Shown here one piece after another: positions 51,101 to 58,973 of a DNA stretch of 64,000 bases; the first letter of the stretch is position 1; each line of letters begins with the position of its first letter. The notes below the pieces were generated by a model. It did no database searches. It was given only the letters and a program-made list of their open reading frames with translations, and was not told the DNA's origin. The stretch lies in contig OY820914.1 of the NCBI GenBank assembly GCA_963682005.1, forward strand, positions 4,340,001-4,404,000, given 5' to 3'. This stretch comes from CAIYUC01 sp963682005 (GTDB lineage: Bacteria > Bacteroidota > Bacteroidia > Bacteroidales > FEN-979). A program made the translations under genes and the position numbers.

Positions 51101-51967
51101 AATCGGAACGATAATAGTATGTCCTTTAGTTACGGCATAATTCAACGATCCATCATCCTCAAATAAAGGCAAAAGGATGAGTGGCTTGTCAATGACAGTT
51201 AATTGTTTAAATGCATCAGGCCGATCAATAATCAGACTTCGGGAAAAGAAGTCTTCCGATTTCGTAGTATCGTTTTTAAACGCGGCAATAGCAAAGGCTA
51301 AAGCTTCTTCCCGGGAAGCAGCTTTTATAGCGATTATTGATGGATCAATTGTTTTTGAGAACAAATCAGAAATTTCAAGATTGCGCCCGCCCAATAAAAT
51401 CGCAGGGGGCAAATTAAATATAGGACCAGTTGACCAACGATCCCAGAAGAAATCAGTAGCTTGAATTTCTCTATCAGGATACTTACCAATATGCATGGTT
51501 GCTAGCCACGAAGAAACAGAGGGAGCCGTTTCGAGCCATTCTTCCAGAATTTTTGCATCAATTACCCTGACCTCCTTCCAAATTCCTTCTTTCCTTTTTT
51601 CTTTTACCCATTCATCCCCGTGTTCCCAAATTCGTGGGGTTACGAAAACAAATGTGCTTGTTGCCGGATTAAAACCAATTGGTTTTTTCGTGCGTTTATC
51701 ATAGTTTTCATTGGCTTTTAGCTGAGTATTAGAGCCTGCGCTAAATTCCCAAAGTGAAGTTCCTGCAGGTATATACTCTGTTTCTTCAGCAACTTCAAGA
51801 ATTCCATCCCACCCACCCATTTGAATATTTTCACCAGATGGGAATCGTATGCTTTTAATCCCATTTGAAGTTGCCCTGATCAAGCGCCTTGCAAGTTCAG
51901 GCAATGTTTCCTGGCAATCTCTTCGGGCAGCCCAGGATTTTATATCATTGGTATCGACCCATTTCAT
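48188..51967 (-). CDS. 1259-residue protein with N-terminal nuclease-like domain and degenerate STAND-like core
   Basis: No signal peptide or membrane helix. Residues 1-155 form a compact alpha/beta domain: I-K-S-I-R-F-P, G-G-W-D-G near 53-57, I-P-A-G-T-S-L-W-E-F-S near 66-76, Q-L-K-A-N-E-N-Y-D-K-R-T near 82-93. The D ... E ... K order suggests a PD-(D/E)xK or Mrr-like nuclease (inference). Residues about 190-400 look like an NTPase fold with a worn P-loop (A-I-K-A-A-S-R-E-E-A-L-A-F-A), and 400-1259 is a helical repeat array. This layout resembles STAND-type immune sensors. Two decayed copies of its N-terminal domain lie upstream. Confidence 0.7.
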   Translation of the reverse strand: MKWVDTNDIKSWAARRDCQETLPELARRLIRATSNGIKSIRFPSGENIQMGGWDGILEVAEETEYIPAGTSLWEFSAGSNTQLKANENYDKRTKKPIGFNPATSTFVFVTPRIWEHGDEWVKEKRKEGIWKEVRVIDAKILEEWLETAPSVSSWLATMHIGKYPDREIQATDFFWDRWSTGPIFNLPPAILLGGRNLEISDLFSKTIDPSIIAIKAASREEALAFAIAAFKNDTTKSEDFFSRSLIIDRPDAFKQLTVIDKPLILLPLFEDDGSLNYAVTKGHTIIVPIGPDSSDNYRSIIHLPEIRHDEFIKSLSDAGVHHELAEQYSKESARNVTILRRQLKFTGSLPEWAKPENVRDIIPALIAGRWDENFENDKAILSELSGENYDDYSKKLNRWALASDSPFIKIGTFWRLASSFDAWSIASRYFVPKDFELLKNSFLKILNEIEPAFEIEPERRHMASIFGIQSKTSEWIRQGLTQSLTLISVFGHGFHLNLPVSSDLWVDGIISTLLNNDNPLLWKSLERKLPLIAEASPNQFLTIVEKYLPIENSPIVALFEEEPGFMSPTSYHAGLLWALESLAWLPEYFVRATLILARLAAIDPGGKLANRPLSSLVEIFKPWHYQNLSTFQERMEVLHLILSREKEVAWKLLVSMLPEPMGGVAMPTYKMRWRLLYQILNKPITYQEIYETHTAVIGMLLEAYDFSETQLSTLIDLTVTLQQKDRNKVLSFIAASLEKVTIIDNSAWHTLRKILSHHRSFPNARWALQESELKEYQDLFDRLKPKDEIEKLIWLFDEHWPAFADDGSHEKVTTEEKEKLIEERRKEGLGLIYKQFGIERIKELSVKVKEPWIFGNILALVMSTESEIISILGLLNNNKENLYFIQGFIYRKSIIFGDEWSFKYFTKLKRKKLSNRALAQLFVPIPQTKVIWDFIGGTNGEIEKEYWLSMYPSFWHIPKEQKIFGLSKLIRYGRYFSAIDISAHFPEEMPTSTIVEILLKAATEKASETYRLQGYEINRLFTALDQRGDVDKETWIKLEWGYLAFLSSNGDERNPKVLHEELATSPSFFIDVLKVIYRPEKEEVIEEEQNNFTDEQRRIASYRVHELLHSWKKIPGTDETGKIDKDFLWKWINEARELASRFSRLEVADMHIGAVLAQYPENAVSWPPDEICEVIETIGTSSIKENFLSGIFNRQGVTTRGVFDGGTIEKDKSGYYRKLSEKHKSKFPTVYSLLQTLAKNFDRDAGMMDDQAKRDRLEY

Positions 51968-52032
51968 AAGAACAAACTGTTAGGTTAATTAATTTATTTT
52001 GAAATTCTTTCTTGCGCTTTAATTGCCAATTT

Positions 52033-52158
52033 TCAAAATTCAATACTTTGGATTCGGATAGATATATCAAAAAATATTTGCTTCAACCCAAATTCCCAAA
52101 GTGAAATCCCTTTAGGTATAAAATACGTTCCATCCGTGCCTTTCAGTACTATATGACC
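52033..52158 (-). pseudogene. Remnant of a second nuclease-like N-terminal domain (fragment B)
   Basis: In the 192-bp gap between the metallophosphoesterase gene and the 1259-residue gene one frame encodes 41 residues with K-G-T-D-G-T-Y-F-I-P-K-G-I-S-L-W-E-F-G before a stop. It aligns with G-W-D-G ... Y-I-P-A-G-T-S-L-W-E-F-S of the intact neighbour. It has no start codon of its own and abuts the 3' end of the metallophosphoesterase gene, so it is a truncated paralogue fragment. Confidence 0.75.
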
Positions 52159-52159
52159 C

Positions 52160-53824
52160 TTAATTAAAATATTTTTTTGCCGGGAGCAGAGCTTCATCCG
52201 GTAAAAAGTCCTTGGTAACTATTGGTATTCGTATGTTGCTACAGAATGTACCAAAGTATGTCAAAAAATTTAGCCTGATCCTTTTATGTTCCCTAATATC
52301 AGAAATGATAGAGATCGCAATGGTTTTTTTAATTTTAACCTTCTTTTTATCAAATAGTTGTTCAATAATATCATAAACTTTTTTCAATGTCTTTCCTGAC
52401 GAAACTACATCCGAGATAAGAACCACATTATCATATCCTGAAAAATCATGGACATTATCACCATCATGGAACAGCTCGTTGTCAGTAAAATGTTCTTGTA
52501 AGCCTCTTGAAGCTTTGCAGTATGTTTTTATTTGGAGTAATACCGATAGCTGACAGGCAATAATTGAACCCCAAAAGTCTATACCAATTAATATTGTTTT
52601 TTTTAATTCGTCTGGTTGTAAAATCTCAGAAAGCCAGATCTTACTATTAGAGATAATGGATTGAAGAAATCCATTATTATCTCCGAGGAGGTTATTGATA
52701 GAAACCCATCCAAGACAGATCTCATCCGGACGATCCCCTATAATAAATCTGTTGAACCTATAGAGATTTTTGTTAATCACATATTCTTTAATTTCCTCCT
52801 CGAAAGTTTCATTTCCATGACATTTGATCAGTACAGGTGAATCTACCTCATACTTATATTCATCTGGGTTGTGAATCCTCCAATCAACATGCTGTGGATT
52901 TTCGTTGTAGGTCTTAACGTTGAATGAACAGGTATAAATATTGGTTTTGTTATCATCCTTATATTCTATTACCCTGGCATGCCTACTGTTTACGATAAAC
53001 TCTTTATATTCTTTCTCTTCATCTGTGATTCGGGGTTTTTCACCAATTCTTCCAGACATGACAATTAATTGTCTGTTCCTTATCTCTTCGCTTGGTAAAT
53101 GGGTATCACCAAAAAGCCATAAAATCTGCACCTCTTTGAAATCATTTTTTATTCTTTCATAAATTAATCCACCTGATCTCCAGAAATGGTGGTCGAACCA
53201 ACCGTCAACATCCGGGAATAGAAAATTCTCAAATACAGTTAATGGGTAATGTGTTGCGATGATTAAAAGATTCGAAGGATGATTAAGTCCTGCATCTTTA
53301 AGAGTGGATATCATCCTATTTATTTCTTGGTCCGAAATTTTACCAGGTTTATTTGTTGTTCTTCCAAGCGTAGAATCTATCGATAGAAAAAAAACATTCT
53401 CGGCCATCTTACTCAGGGAAAACCTCTCTTCAGAATGAATCTTACCAAATTTCAATGAAAATGTTGATTCAAAATTGTGGAAGGGTTTCCTATTTTCATA
53501 AATAATTTGTGTCTTCCCAGGGTCTTCCTTTACTATAATATCGTGATTCCCAATACAAACTCCAATCCTTCCAGAATTGACTTTGAGGATTTCACCAAAA
53601 TATTCTAGTACCTTTTTGGCATGAGGAAACATCCTGGTCTTGCCCTGATCAATAAAATCCCCTGTCGCGATAATAAAGTCAATTGGCCCTATTTTCGAAC
53701 TAATTAATTCGCATAAAGTTTTGATATATCTTTGATAGAAATCCCTTCGTAAAAATTCTTTGCTGGAATTACTTGTATCACTTATGTGAAAATCTGTTAT
53801 ATGCAAAATTCTATATGGTGCCAT
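52160..53824 (-). CDS. Metallophosphoesterase fused to phosphoribosyltransferase-like domain
   Basis: 554 residues from ATG 53824, 2 bp after the upstream stop. N-terminal calcineurin-like phosphoesterase with the metal ligands D-F-H (11-13), G-D-F-I-D (near 57-61), G-N-H-D (near 101-104), T-H-Y-P-L and a late G-D-T-H-L-P. The C-terminal 180 residues are a type I PRTase-like fold: I-L-I-G-I-D-F-W-G near 392 and the PRPP-loop-like V-V-L-I-S-D-V-V-S-S-G-K-T near 458-470. Possible activity: nucleotide or phosphodiester hydrolysis linked to ribosyl-phosphate chemistry. The fusion is unusual, and its genetic coupling to a GHKL protein and another PRTase suggests one pathway. Confidence 0.8.
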   Translation of the reverse strand: MAPYRILHITDFHISDTSNSSKEFLRRDFYQRYIKTLCELISSKIGPIDFIIATGDFIDQGKTRMFPHAKKVLEYFGEILKVNSGRIGVCIGNHDIIVKEDPGKTQIIYENRKPFHNFESTFSLKFGKIHSEERFSLSKMAENVFFLSIDSTLGRTTNKPGKISDQEINRMISTLKDAGLNHPSNLLIIATHYPLTVFENFLFPDVDGWFDHHFWRSGGLIYERIKNDFKEVQILWLFGDTHLPSEEIRNRQLIVMSGRIGEKPRITDEEKEYKEFIVNSRHARVIEYKDDNKTNIYTCSFNVKTYNENPQHVDWRIHNPDEYKYEVDSPVLIKCHGNETFEEEIKEYVINKNLYRFNRFIIGDRPDEICLGWVSINNLLGDNNGFLQSIISNSKIWLSEILQPDELKKTILIGIDFWGSIIACQLSVLLQIKTYCKASRGLQEHFTDNELFHDGDNVHDFSGYDNVVLISDVVSSGKTLKKVYDIIEQLFDKKKVKIKKTIAISIISDIREHKRIRLNFLTYFGTFCSNIRIPIVTKDFLPDEALLPAKKYFN

Positions 53825-53826
53825 AT

Positions 53827-54822
53827 TTAGCTTAATGTAAATTCGCACGTTGGTTCCACCGTCTTTAAACTAACCAAACGGAGTAGGCTAAAGTGTTTTT
53901 TATATGATTCTGGCTTCAACAGACTGCCAATTGCAATCGCATGGGTTAAATCACATTCAAAAATTCTTGCATAGGTTTGTGCTATTCTGATTTCAGTTCC
54001 TCCAATTACAAAATCCCCAAGGTATATATATAATACACCTTTCTGAACATTCTCAAAAAACTCATTATCAAATAACTTATGAGCAGGCCCCAGATGATCA
54101 ATAGCATCGAATTCGGAATTACTCAAATTCGCCACGGCTGCAGCAAAAGGAGATCCGCGAAGACTAACGGCTAGAATTTTTAATTTACTATATTTGAATT
54201 TCCCTCCCTCAGAGGACTCCTTTTGAAGCGATTCTTGAATTTCCTCGAACAAATCCGCCAGCTTAATAGTAACCCATGCGAATGAGACAGGATTACGCAA
54301 GATGATGGAAGCATCAAATTCTCCATTAGAAACAATTGGAGTGGAAGTTAACAGCATTTTCTTATCAGATGACTTGATAAAAGAAGCTCCTACAATATTG
54401 TTAATTGTTTCATTTTCTTGTTCAAGAATATCTTTTATTAGCAGATCAGGATTTACTCCTTCTTTTGGACTCCCAACCCACAAATATTTGGGATCGCTAA
54501 GAAACGGAACATTCTTATCCTTTAGAGTGTTCATTATACTTGTCTGAATACCTGAACATTCTGTTAACAATATAGGTCTATTAATTTTAAGAAAATGCTC
54601 TACAAAGAAATTGTCGAAACAATGAGCTGCAATATCTTTTATCCTTTTAAAGTTTAGAATCAAAACCTTCCCAGAACCCTCATTTTCATAAACATGTGTT
54701 AAATGATCCACAAAGCTTTTTTGAACAATTGAAGGATTATTAAGTCCCTGAGCACTCCAAATTAAAAGTTGTGCTCTTGTGTAAAGAAAATTCTTACCTT
54801 CTAAGAAAAAAACTCTGCTCAT
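53827..54822 (-). CDS. STAS-like plus PRTase-like two-domain protein
   Basis: 331 residues, cytoplasmic. Residues about 25-105 look STAS-like (G-K-V-L-I-L-N-F-K-R-I-K-D-I, F-D-N-F-F-V-E-H-F, P-I-L-L-T-E-C-S). The C-terminal half contains Y-I-Y-L-G-D-F-V-I-G-G-T-E-I-R near 262, which reads as a PRPP-loop variant (hydrophobics-D-x-x-x-G-G-T). Preceding A-V-S-L-R-G-S-P-F-A-A-A-V fits the earlier PRTase strand-loop. Start ATG overlaps the stop of the upstream GHKL gene by 4 bp (ATGA). Its own stop is 2 bp from the metallophosphoesterase start. Confidence 0.7.
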   Translation of the reverse strand: MSRVFFLEGKNFLYTRAQLLIWSAQGLNNPSIVQKSFVDHLTHVYENEGSGKVLILNFKRIKDIAAHCFDNFFVEHFLKINRPILLTECSGIQTSIMNTLKDKNVPFLSDPKYLWVGSPKEGVNPDLLIKDILEQENETINNIVGASFIKSSDKKMLLTSTPIVSNGEFDASIILRNPVSFAWVTIKLADLFEEIQESLQKESSEGGKFKYSKLKILAVSLRGSPFAAAVANLSNSEFDAIDHLGPAHKLFDNEFFENVQKGVLYIYLGDFVIGGTEIRIAQTYARIFECDLTHAIAIGSLLKPESYKKHFSLLRLVSLKTVEPTCEFTLS

Positions 54823-55865
54823 AAGAATGAAATCTCAAATGTTATCCTGGATCCGGGGAATTCAAACTTGTTTATTTTAAAATACCCCTTCCGTAGGTTC
54901 TCCCGTGAAACATAAGTAGTTAATTCAGTTCCAATCACTTCCTCGGCAATTCGATTTGTTGGTATGTTACCTAGATCCTCAAGAATATCCAAACTTCGTT
55001 GCCATTTATTATATTCCCATCTTAATTCACAGTCAATTGAGGACATGATAACCCAACCCCTTATTTTAAGTATACTATTTATGACATCTCGAAGGCATAT
55101 TTGATTTTTAGGCAATAATGACGCTATGACTAGCGCATCAACATTTCGGTTAATTCCTTTTTTTCTCGTCCATGGATTTGATTCCTGCATTGACTGAAGA
55201 AAACCAATCCCTGAATCAGCAATACATATTGAAATACCAACTGATGTTCTTTGCATTCCTAAAAATACGGGTGTCCTGCCATGTATAAGCCCATTAACAA
55301 TAAGTTCAGCGCAGTTGGTACAAAGGAAATATACCAGATCAGGGTCAAACACATAATTTATATCAGAATATGAAAAAAGAAGTTTAAACTTTGCAAGGAT
55401 TGTTTCATAACATTCCTGCCTCAATTCCTCCTTTATTATATTTAGTTGTACTTGATTTTTATAGTCAACTTTATCAGGAACATTGTAAAATGAAAGGATT
55501 TTATTGTTCGGATTAAAACTTGTTCTGGGTAGACCGCCAATTATTCTTTCGTCCCAAGTAAGAATTTCGAGTTCTCGGGCTGCTTCAAAAAATCCTATTG
55601 TATATAAAAATTTAATGATATACGGATTCCAATCCAATAAAATCGGAATGGGGTTCCCGATATCTCTGGAAAGTCCATATGAAATTGATAAAAAGGATGT
55701 GAGAGCTGCCAGGTTTATCCTTTTTGCTTCCAATTGCCTGAGGTCCCAAACCAGATCAAATTCCTTTTTTAAAGAATTAATCTCCTTTAATTTATATCCC
55801 AGATTGGAATACAGGAGATTTAGGCTGGATAAAGTACCAAGGTTTATAATTGAATTTTCTCTCAT
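54819..55865 (-). CDS. STAS-like/GHKL ATPase protein heading three-gene operon
   Basis: 348 residues without transmembrane segment. N-terminal STAS-like part (F-D-L-V-W-D-L-R-Q-L-E, then L-A-A-L-T-S-F-L). GHKL ATPase part: N-box C-A-E-L-I-V-N-G-L-I-H-G near 183-194, where Glu and Asn position ATP-Mg, and G1 box A-D-S-G-I-G-F near 216-222. No His-kinase phospho-acceptor or receiver is visible, so it is not a classical sensor kinase; anti-sigma or MORC/Hsp90-like switching is a better comparison. First gene of the operon with the STAS-PRTase and phosphoesterase-PRTase genes. Confidence 0.75.
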   Translation of the reverse strand: MRENSIINLGTLSSLNLLYSNLGYKLKEINSLKKEFDLVWDLRQLEAKRINLAALTSFLSISYGLSRDIGNPIPILLDWNPYIIKFLYTIGFFEAARELEILTWDERIIGGLPRTSFNPNNKILSFYNVPDKVDYKNQVQLNIIKEELRQECYETILAKFKLLFSYSDINYVFDPDLVYFLCTNCAELIVNGLIHGRTPVFLGMQRTSVGISICIADSGIGFLQSMQESNPWTRKKGINRNVDALVIASLLPKNQICLRDVINSILKIRGWVIMSSIDCELRWEYNKWQRSLDILEDLGNIPTNRIAEEVIGTELTTYVSRENLRKGYFKINKFEFPGSRITFEISFL

Positions 55866-56010
55866 CTGTTAATCGCACTATCTTAAGCACATGAAAGTAG
55901 AATATTATTATTCCCTACCCATGTCTTTACTCTCATTAGAAAGGGTGAACTTATTGTTGTCATATTATCAGATGTATTATTGAACATTCTGAAGCTTTCA
56001 TATGTTTTTG

Positions 56011-56202
56011 ATCTTTCGTATGCTTTAAATACTCCTCATCTGCTTTTTTCTTAGTGCTTGTTTCAGCACCAAATTCCGAAATTCCGATACTTCACGTATT
56101 TCATCCAAGCCACCCAAACGAATGTTTCTCAGGAAAACGAATGCTTTTTATGCAAAAATCTGCGACCATGATCAATCGTCGGCGGGCAAGCTTCCCCATA
56201 TC
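56011..56202 (-). pseudogene. Remnant of a nuclease-like N-terminal domain (fragment A)
   Basis: In the 55866-56225 gap a single minus frame of 64 codons with two internal stops reads K-L-A-R-R-R-L-I, C-I-K-S-I-R-F-P-E-K-H-S-F-G-W-L-G, then I-S-E-F-G-A-E-T-S-T-K-K-K-A-D-E-E-Y-L-K. It aligns in order with L-A-R-R-L-I, I-K-S-I-R-F-P and E-F-S-A-G-S-N-T-Q-L-K-A-N-E-N-Y-D-K-R of the intact 1259-residue protein, lacking about 20 residues in the middle. A decayed paralogue directly upstream of the GHKL operon, whose promoter must lie in or after it. Confidence 0.8.
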
Positions 56203-56225
56203 TTATGCTATACATAATTGAATTT

Positions 56226-57428
56226 CTAATTGGTTACTTTAATGGTATAGAGACTGTACCCAGGATACTTCATAATTTTATCTTTTGCTTTACAGAAAAT
56301 TAAGAAATTATTTTTATTTTCAAAAAACCGTGGATAAAATAGTACTAGTGCATCATTCCTAATACTTTTTTTACATTCAATATCGCCATTACTTGAAATT
56401 TGGTAATAATGAATTATACCAGCAGAACTTAATGCAAGATTAAAATTGCTATTTAATAATCTTGATTGATGTATCATTGAGTTAAAATGAAGGGTATCTA
56501 TGATTTTTAAAAATAGTTGTTGTCCATCCTTTCTAATGCAAGAAAAACTCAATAAATCCATTTCTTTATTAGAATAATACCCGGAAAAAAATATCAGACT
56601 ATCTGATAATATTGTGACAGCCCTTGTATCACAATTCGTATTAAGCGAACAGCTCCACGGAATTTTTTTACCTAACTGCAATCTGGAAATAGAAAAGCTG
56701 TACAAATCTCTGAATTTATCTTTTTGAAAAAAGTAAGAAATACCCGTTGATTTTTCGACACTTTCCCATCTTGAATTCGTTAAATACAATTCATGACCAT
56801 TTGTTAAAAGTTTGCAAACATTTTTCCAAATTATTGTATCTAAAATCATTTGATTTTTCATCAAATTTGAAGGATCCAAATTTTCGAGAACTAAATGATA
56901 ACTATACCTAGGTAAAATACCTGGTGGGTAAATTTTGTTGAGAATATAGATTTGAGAATCTTGGAGTTCAACAATCGAGAAACACTCCTCAACTTTGTCA
57001 GTTTCCCTTTCCCATTCAACTTTTCCGAATGAATCAAATTTTACAAAAAGTGTCTTCCGCTCGTAACCTTTGTAAAAGGCACTCATTGTGATCCATCCCC
57101 CATCGTTGGTTTTCACCAAATCCAGTGAGTAATCCTCTCCTGGCTTACCGAATCTATATTCCCAAATTATTTGGCCCTCATTCGAAATCCTTAACAATAA
57201 TAAATCTGTAATACTTTCTGAATCTGGATTGGGATTTTGAAAAAAATCTTGACTTAAAGTGGAGCAAAACACCAGGAAATCTTCATGAACTCGTATAACT
57301 GAAATATCAGAATTCTGATATATGAAATTTGGTTTTATTTCCTTGAAAGTATTAGTTTGTGAATGTAACAGAGTACCTGGAATTAACCAAATCCAAATAA
57401 GAAAGTGCTTTGTTTTAATTGATCCCAT
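56226..57428 (-). CDS. Secreted beta-propeller-like protein, candidate immunity partner
   Basis: 400 residues with signal peptide (about 1-24, ends L-L-H-S-Q). Repeated short strands with patterns such as G-Q-I-I-W-E-Y-R-F-G, L-V-K-T-N-D-G-G-W-I-T, F-D-S-F-G-K-V-E-W-E-R suggest a beta-propeller of the D-G-G ... W type. No sorting domain. It follows the orphan RHS tip by 61 bp in the same direction, the place usually taken by an immunity gene, but its size and fold are not typical; this link is inference. Confidence 0.65.
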   Translation of the reverse strand: MGSIKTKHFLIWIWLIPGTLLHSQTNTFKEIKPNFIYQNSDISVIRVHEDFLVFCSTLSQDFFQNPNPDSESITDLLLLRISNEGQIIWEYRFGKPGEDYSLDLVKTNDGGWITMSAFYKGYERKTLFVKFDSFGKVEWERETDKVEECFSIVELQDSQIYILNKIYPPGILPRYSYHLVLENLDPSNLMKNQMILDTIIWKNVCKLLTNGHELYLTNSRWESVEKSTGISYFFQKDKFRDLYSFSISRLQLGKKIPWSCSLNTNCDTRAVTILSDSLIFFSGYYSNKEMDLLSFSCIRKDGQQLFLKIIDTLHFNSMIHQSRLLNSNFNLALSSAGIIHYYQISSNGDIECKKSIRNDALVLFYPRFFENKNNFLIFCKAKDKIMKYPGYSLYTIKVTN

Positions 57429-57489
57429 AATTACTTTAATGTTCTTCTCTTTGCTGTAACTTTATTGAATATCTTAAAAATAGAGCTTT

Positions 57490-58818
57490 TCAATCCTGAT
57501 CCAAGGGATACTTATGTTGATGGCCAAGTGGCAATCTGTATCCGTATGGAAGTGATGTGTTTACATTCGTGCCATTAACGGATTTTAATCTTAAATTAAA
57601 ATCACGGGAATAAAGGGACTCATTCAATTTTGAAGCAATATATTGAACAAGTCGTGTTCCTTCAAAAGATGTATGGTTAAATTCATTTTGATTCGATTTG
57701 ACCTGATCCATTCCGGTAATATTAATATGTCCACCAGCCGTTCCTGTAAAATCAATTGCTGAAAATATGGGATTCATATTTTCAGATTTGGTTGGATTGT
57801 TAGGCTTTCCCTTTGTACTATCTTTCAACTTTCCAACAACTTCAAACTGCTTTAATGTTCCACTCCAAACATTTGGGTCACTAATATTCGGCTGAAATAC
57901 TCTTATCAGATCATTAGCTTTTAATTTAATATCAATGTGAATATTAGATAATCCAGTGCCTTGAATAGGTCCGTCAAGTGCCAAATTGTTTTCTTGGAAA
58001 CCTGTAAAATATTCACTCGCTTTAAATGCTACTTGTTGGGTTGTGACACTTAAATAATTGGATATCTCAATTAGTTTGGTAACCACATCATTCACAGATA
58101 AATCCTTTTTCTGAAGATTTAATTTTTCTGGTGTTTTTACTTGATTTGATTGATCGGTTGAATTTTCTTTGTTTTCGGAATTAGGGTACACATATTTCTC
58201 TTCCTCCCCATCTAAATCAACATAACTAACCGGCTTATTCCCCGCATATTGATACGGTGTATAGTGAGGATACTTATGTTGCAATGGATCCACACTCACA
58301 AACCTCGCAATCCATGCTGCATAATACCTGGCTCCATAATAGTACAATCCGGATTCTTCGTCACGTTCTTTGCCAACATACTTGTATCTCTTCAGGGAAA
58401 CCTCTGTTTCGGTTCTGCCACTGCGGTAAGAAGTTGTTCCGAAAGGGTGGTATTCTTCGTACGAAATGATATCGGCTGATGCGTCGAGTTCGAGGCAGGC
58501 TGAGCCAAGATGGTTATCATACTGATAACGGATACTGGATACTGGATGCTCGATGCCGGATTCGTTTTCGATTGTTTTAGTTTCCACAAGAGCAATTCGT
58601 TTATTATCATCATTTAGATGAAGGGTCTGACGTTCAAAATTAACGAGAAAGGATGTGTATTTCCGAAATACTTCATACCCATCAAAATACAGCCTTTCCT
58701 CGATGATTCCCCCGGGTTTCACAGTCACATTCCTTGTTCTTTTACCCGAGTGGTCATAACGGTAATAGGTTGGATTATCCCCTTTCAGAGTGTATCTCGT
58801 GCTTTCCTCCTCCATCAA
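57490..58818 (-). CDS. Orphan RHS tip with unknown C-terminal domain
   Basis: 442 residues. The first 205 are an RHS-core end nearly identical to the main RHS protein (K-G-D-N-P-T-Y-Y-R-Y-D, R-Y-Q-Y-D-N-H-L-G-S-A, Y-G-A-R-Y-Y-A-A-W-I-A-R-F-V-S-V-D-P), the motif preceding toxin domains. The last 235 residues (from E-E-K-Y-V-Y-P-N-S) differ fully from the main tip and match no toxin I recognise; several His in the last 15 residues (G-H-Q-H-K-Y-P). The start M-M-E-E-E is fortuitous: upstream DNA keeps traces of the core (atgctaac) out of frame. It is probably a displaced tip used by recombination with the main gene. Confidence 0.8.
   Translation of the reverse strand: MMEEESTRYTLKGDNPTYYRYDHSGKRTRNVTVKPGGIIEERLYFDGYEVFRKYTSFLVNFERQTLHLNDDNKRIALVETKTIENESGIEHPVSSIRYQYDNHLGSACLELDASADIISYEEYHPFGTTSYRSGRTETEVSLKRYKYVGKERDEESGLYYYGARYYAAWIARFVSVDPLQHKYPHYTPYQYAGNKPVSYVDLDGEEEKYVYPNSENKENSTDQSNQVKTPEKLNLQKKDLSVNDVVTKLIEISNYLSVTTQQVAFKASEYFTGFQENNLALDGPIQGTGLSNIHIDIKLKANDLIRVFQPNISDPNVWSGTLKQFEVVGKLKDSTKGKPNNPTKSENMNPIFSAIDFTGTAGGHINITGMDQVKSNQNEFNHTSFEGTRLVQYIASKLNESLYSRDFNLRLKSVNGTNVNTSLPYGYRLPLGHQHKYPLDQD
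58206..58800 (-). repeat. RHS core duplication, copy in orphan tip
   Basis: Direct repeat of about 590 bp with 60186-60760 in the main RHS gene. Many long identical stretches are visible, for example around gaagttgttcc, gatatcggc, gcgtcgagttcgaggcaggc. This is the homology through which the orphan tip could replace the main tip. Confidence 0.85.
58530..58557 (-). repeat. Heptamer repeat in orphan RHS coding sequence
   Basis: Units ggatact, ggatact, ggatgct, cgatgcc in strict 7-nt register. They encode the variable linker before R-Y-Q-Y-D-N-H-L-G. Same position as the array at 60486 in the main gene, but with different unit sequence. Confidence 0.7.
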
Positions 58819-58973
58819 TTGCCCTTCACCTTTGTTAGCATGAATTTTATTTTAAAAGTGTCCTGCTATTTCTAATGAATACTAATTCTTACCTTCTAAA
58901 AATAAATAATAAAACACGAATAGAATTTGTTGTACCATTCAGCAATTTTATCCAGACAATAATCATCCAAATA

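Noticed and set aside
54819..55865. Classical two-component histidine kinase
   Set aside because: There is an N-box and G1 box but no phospho-acceptor His domain, no membrane sensor and no response regulator nearby.
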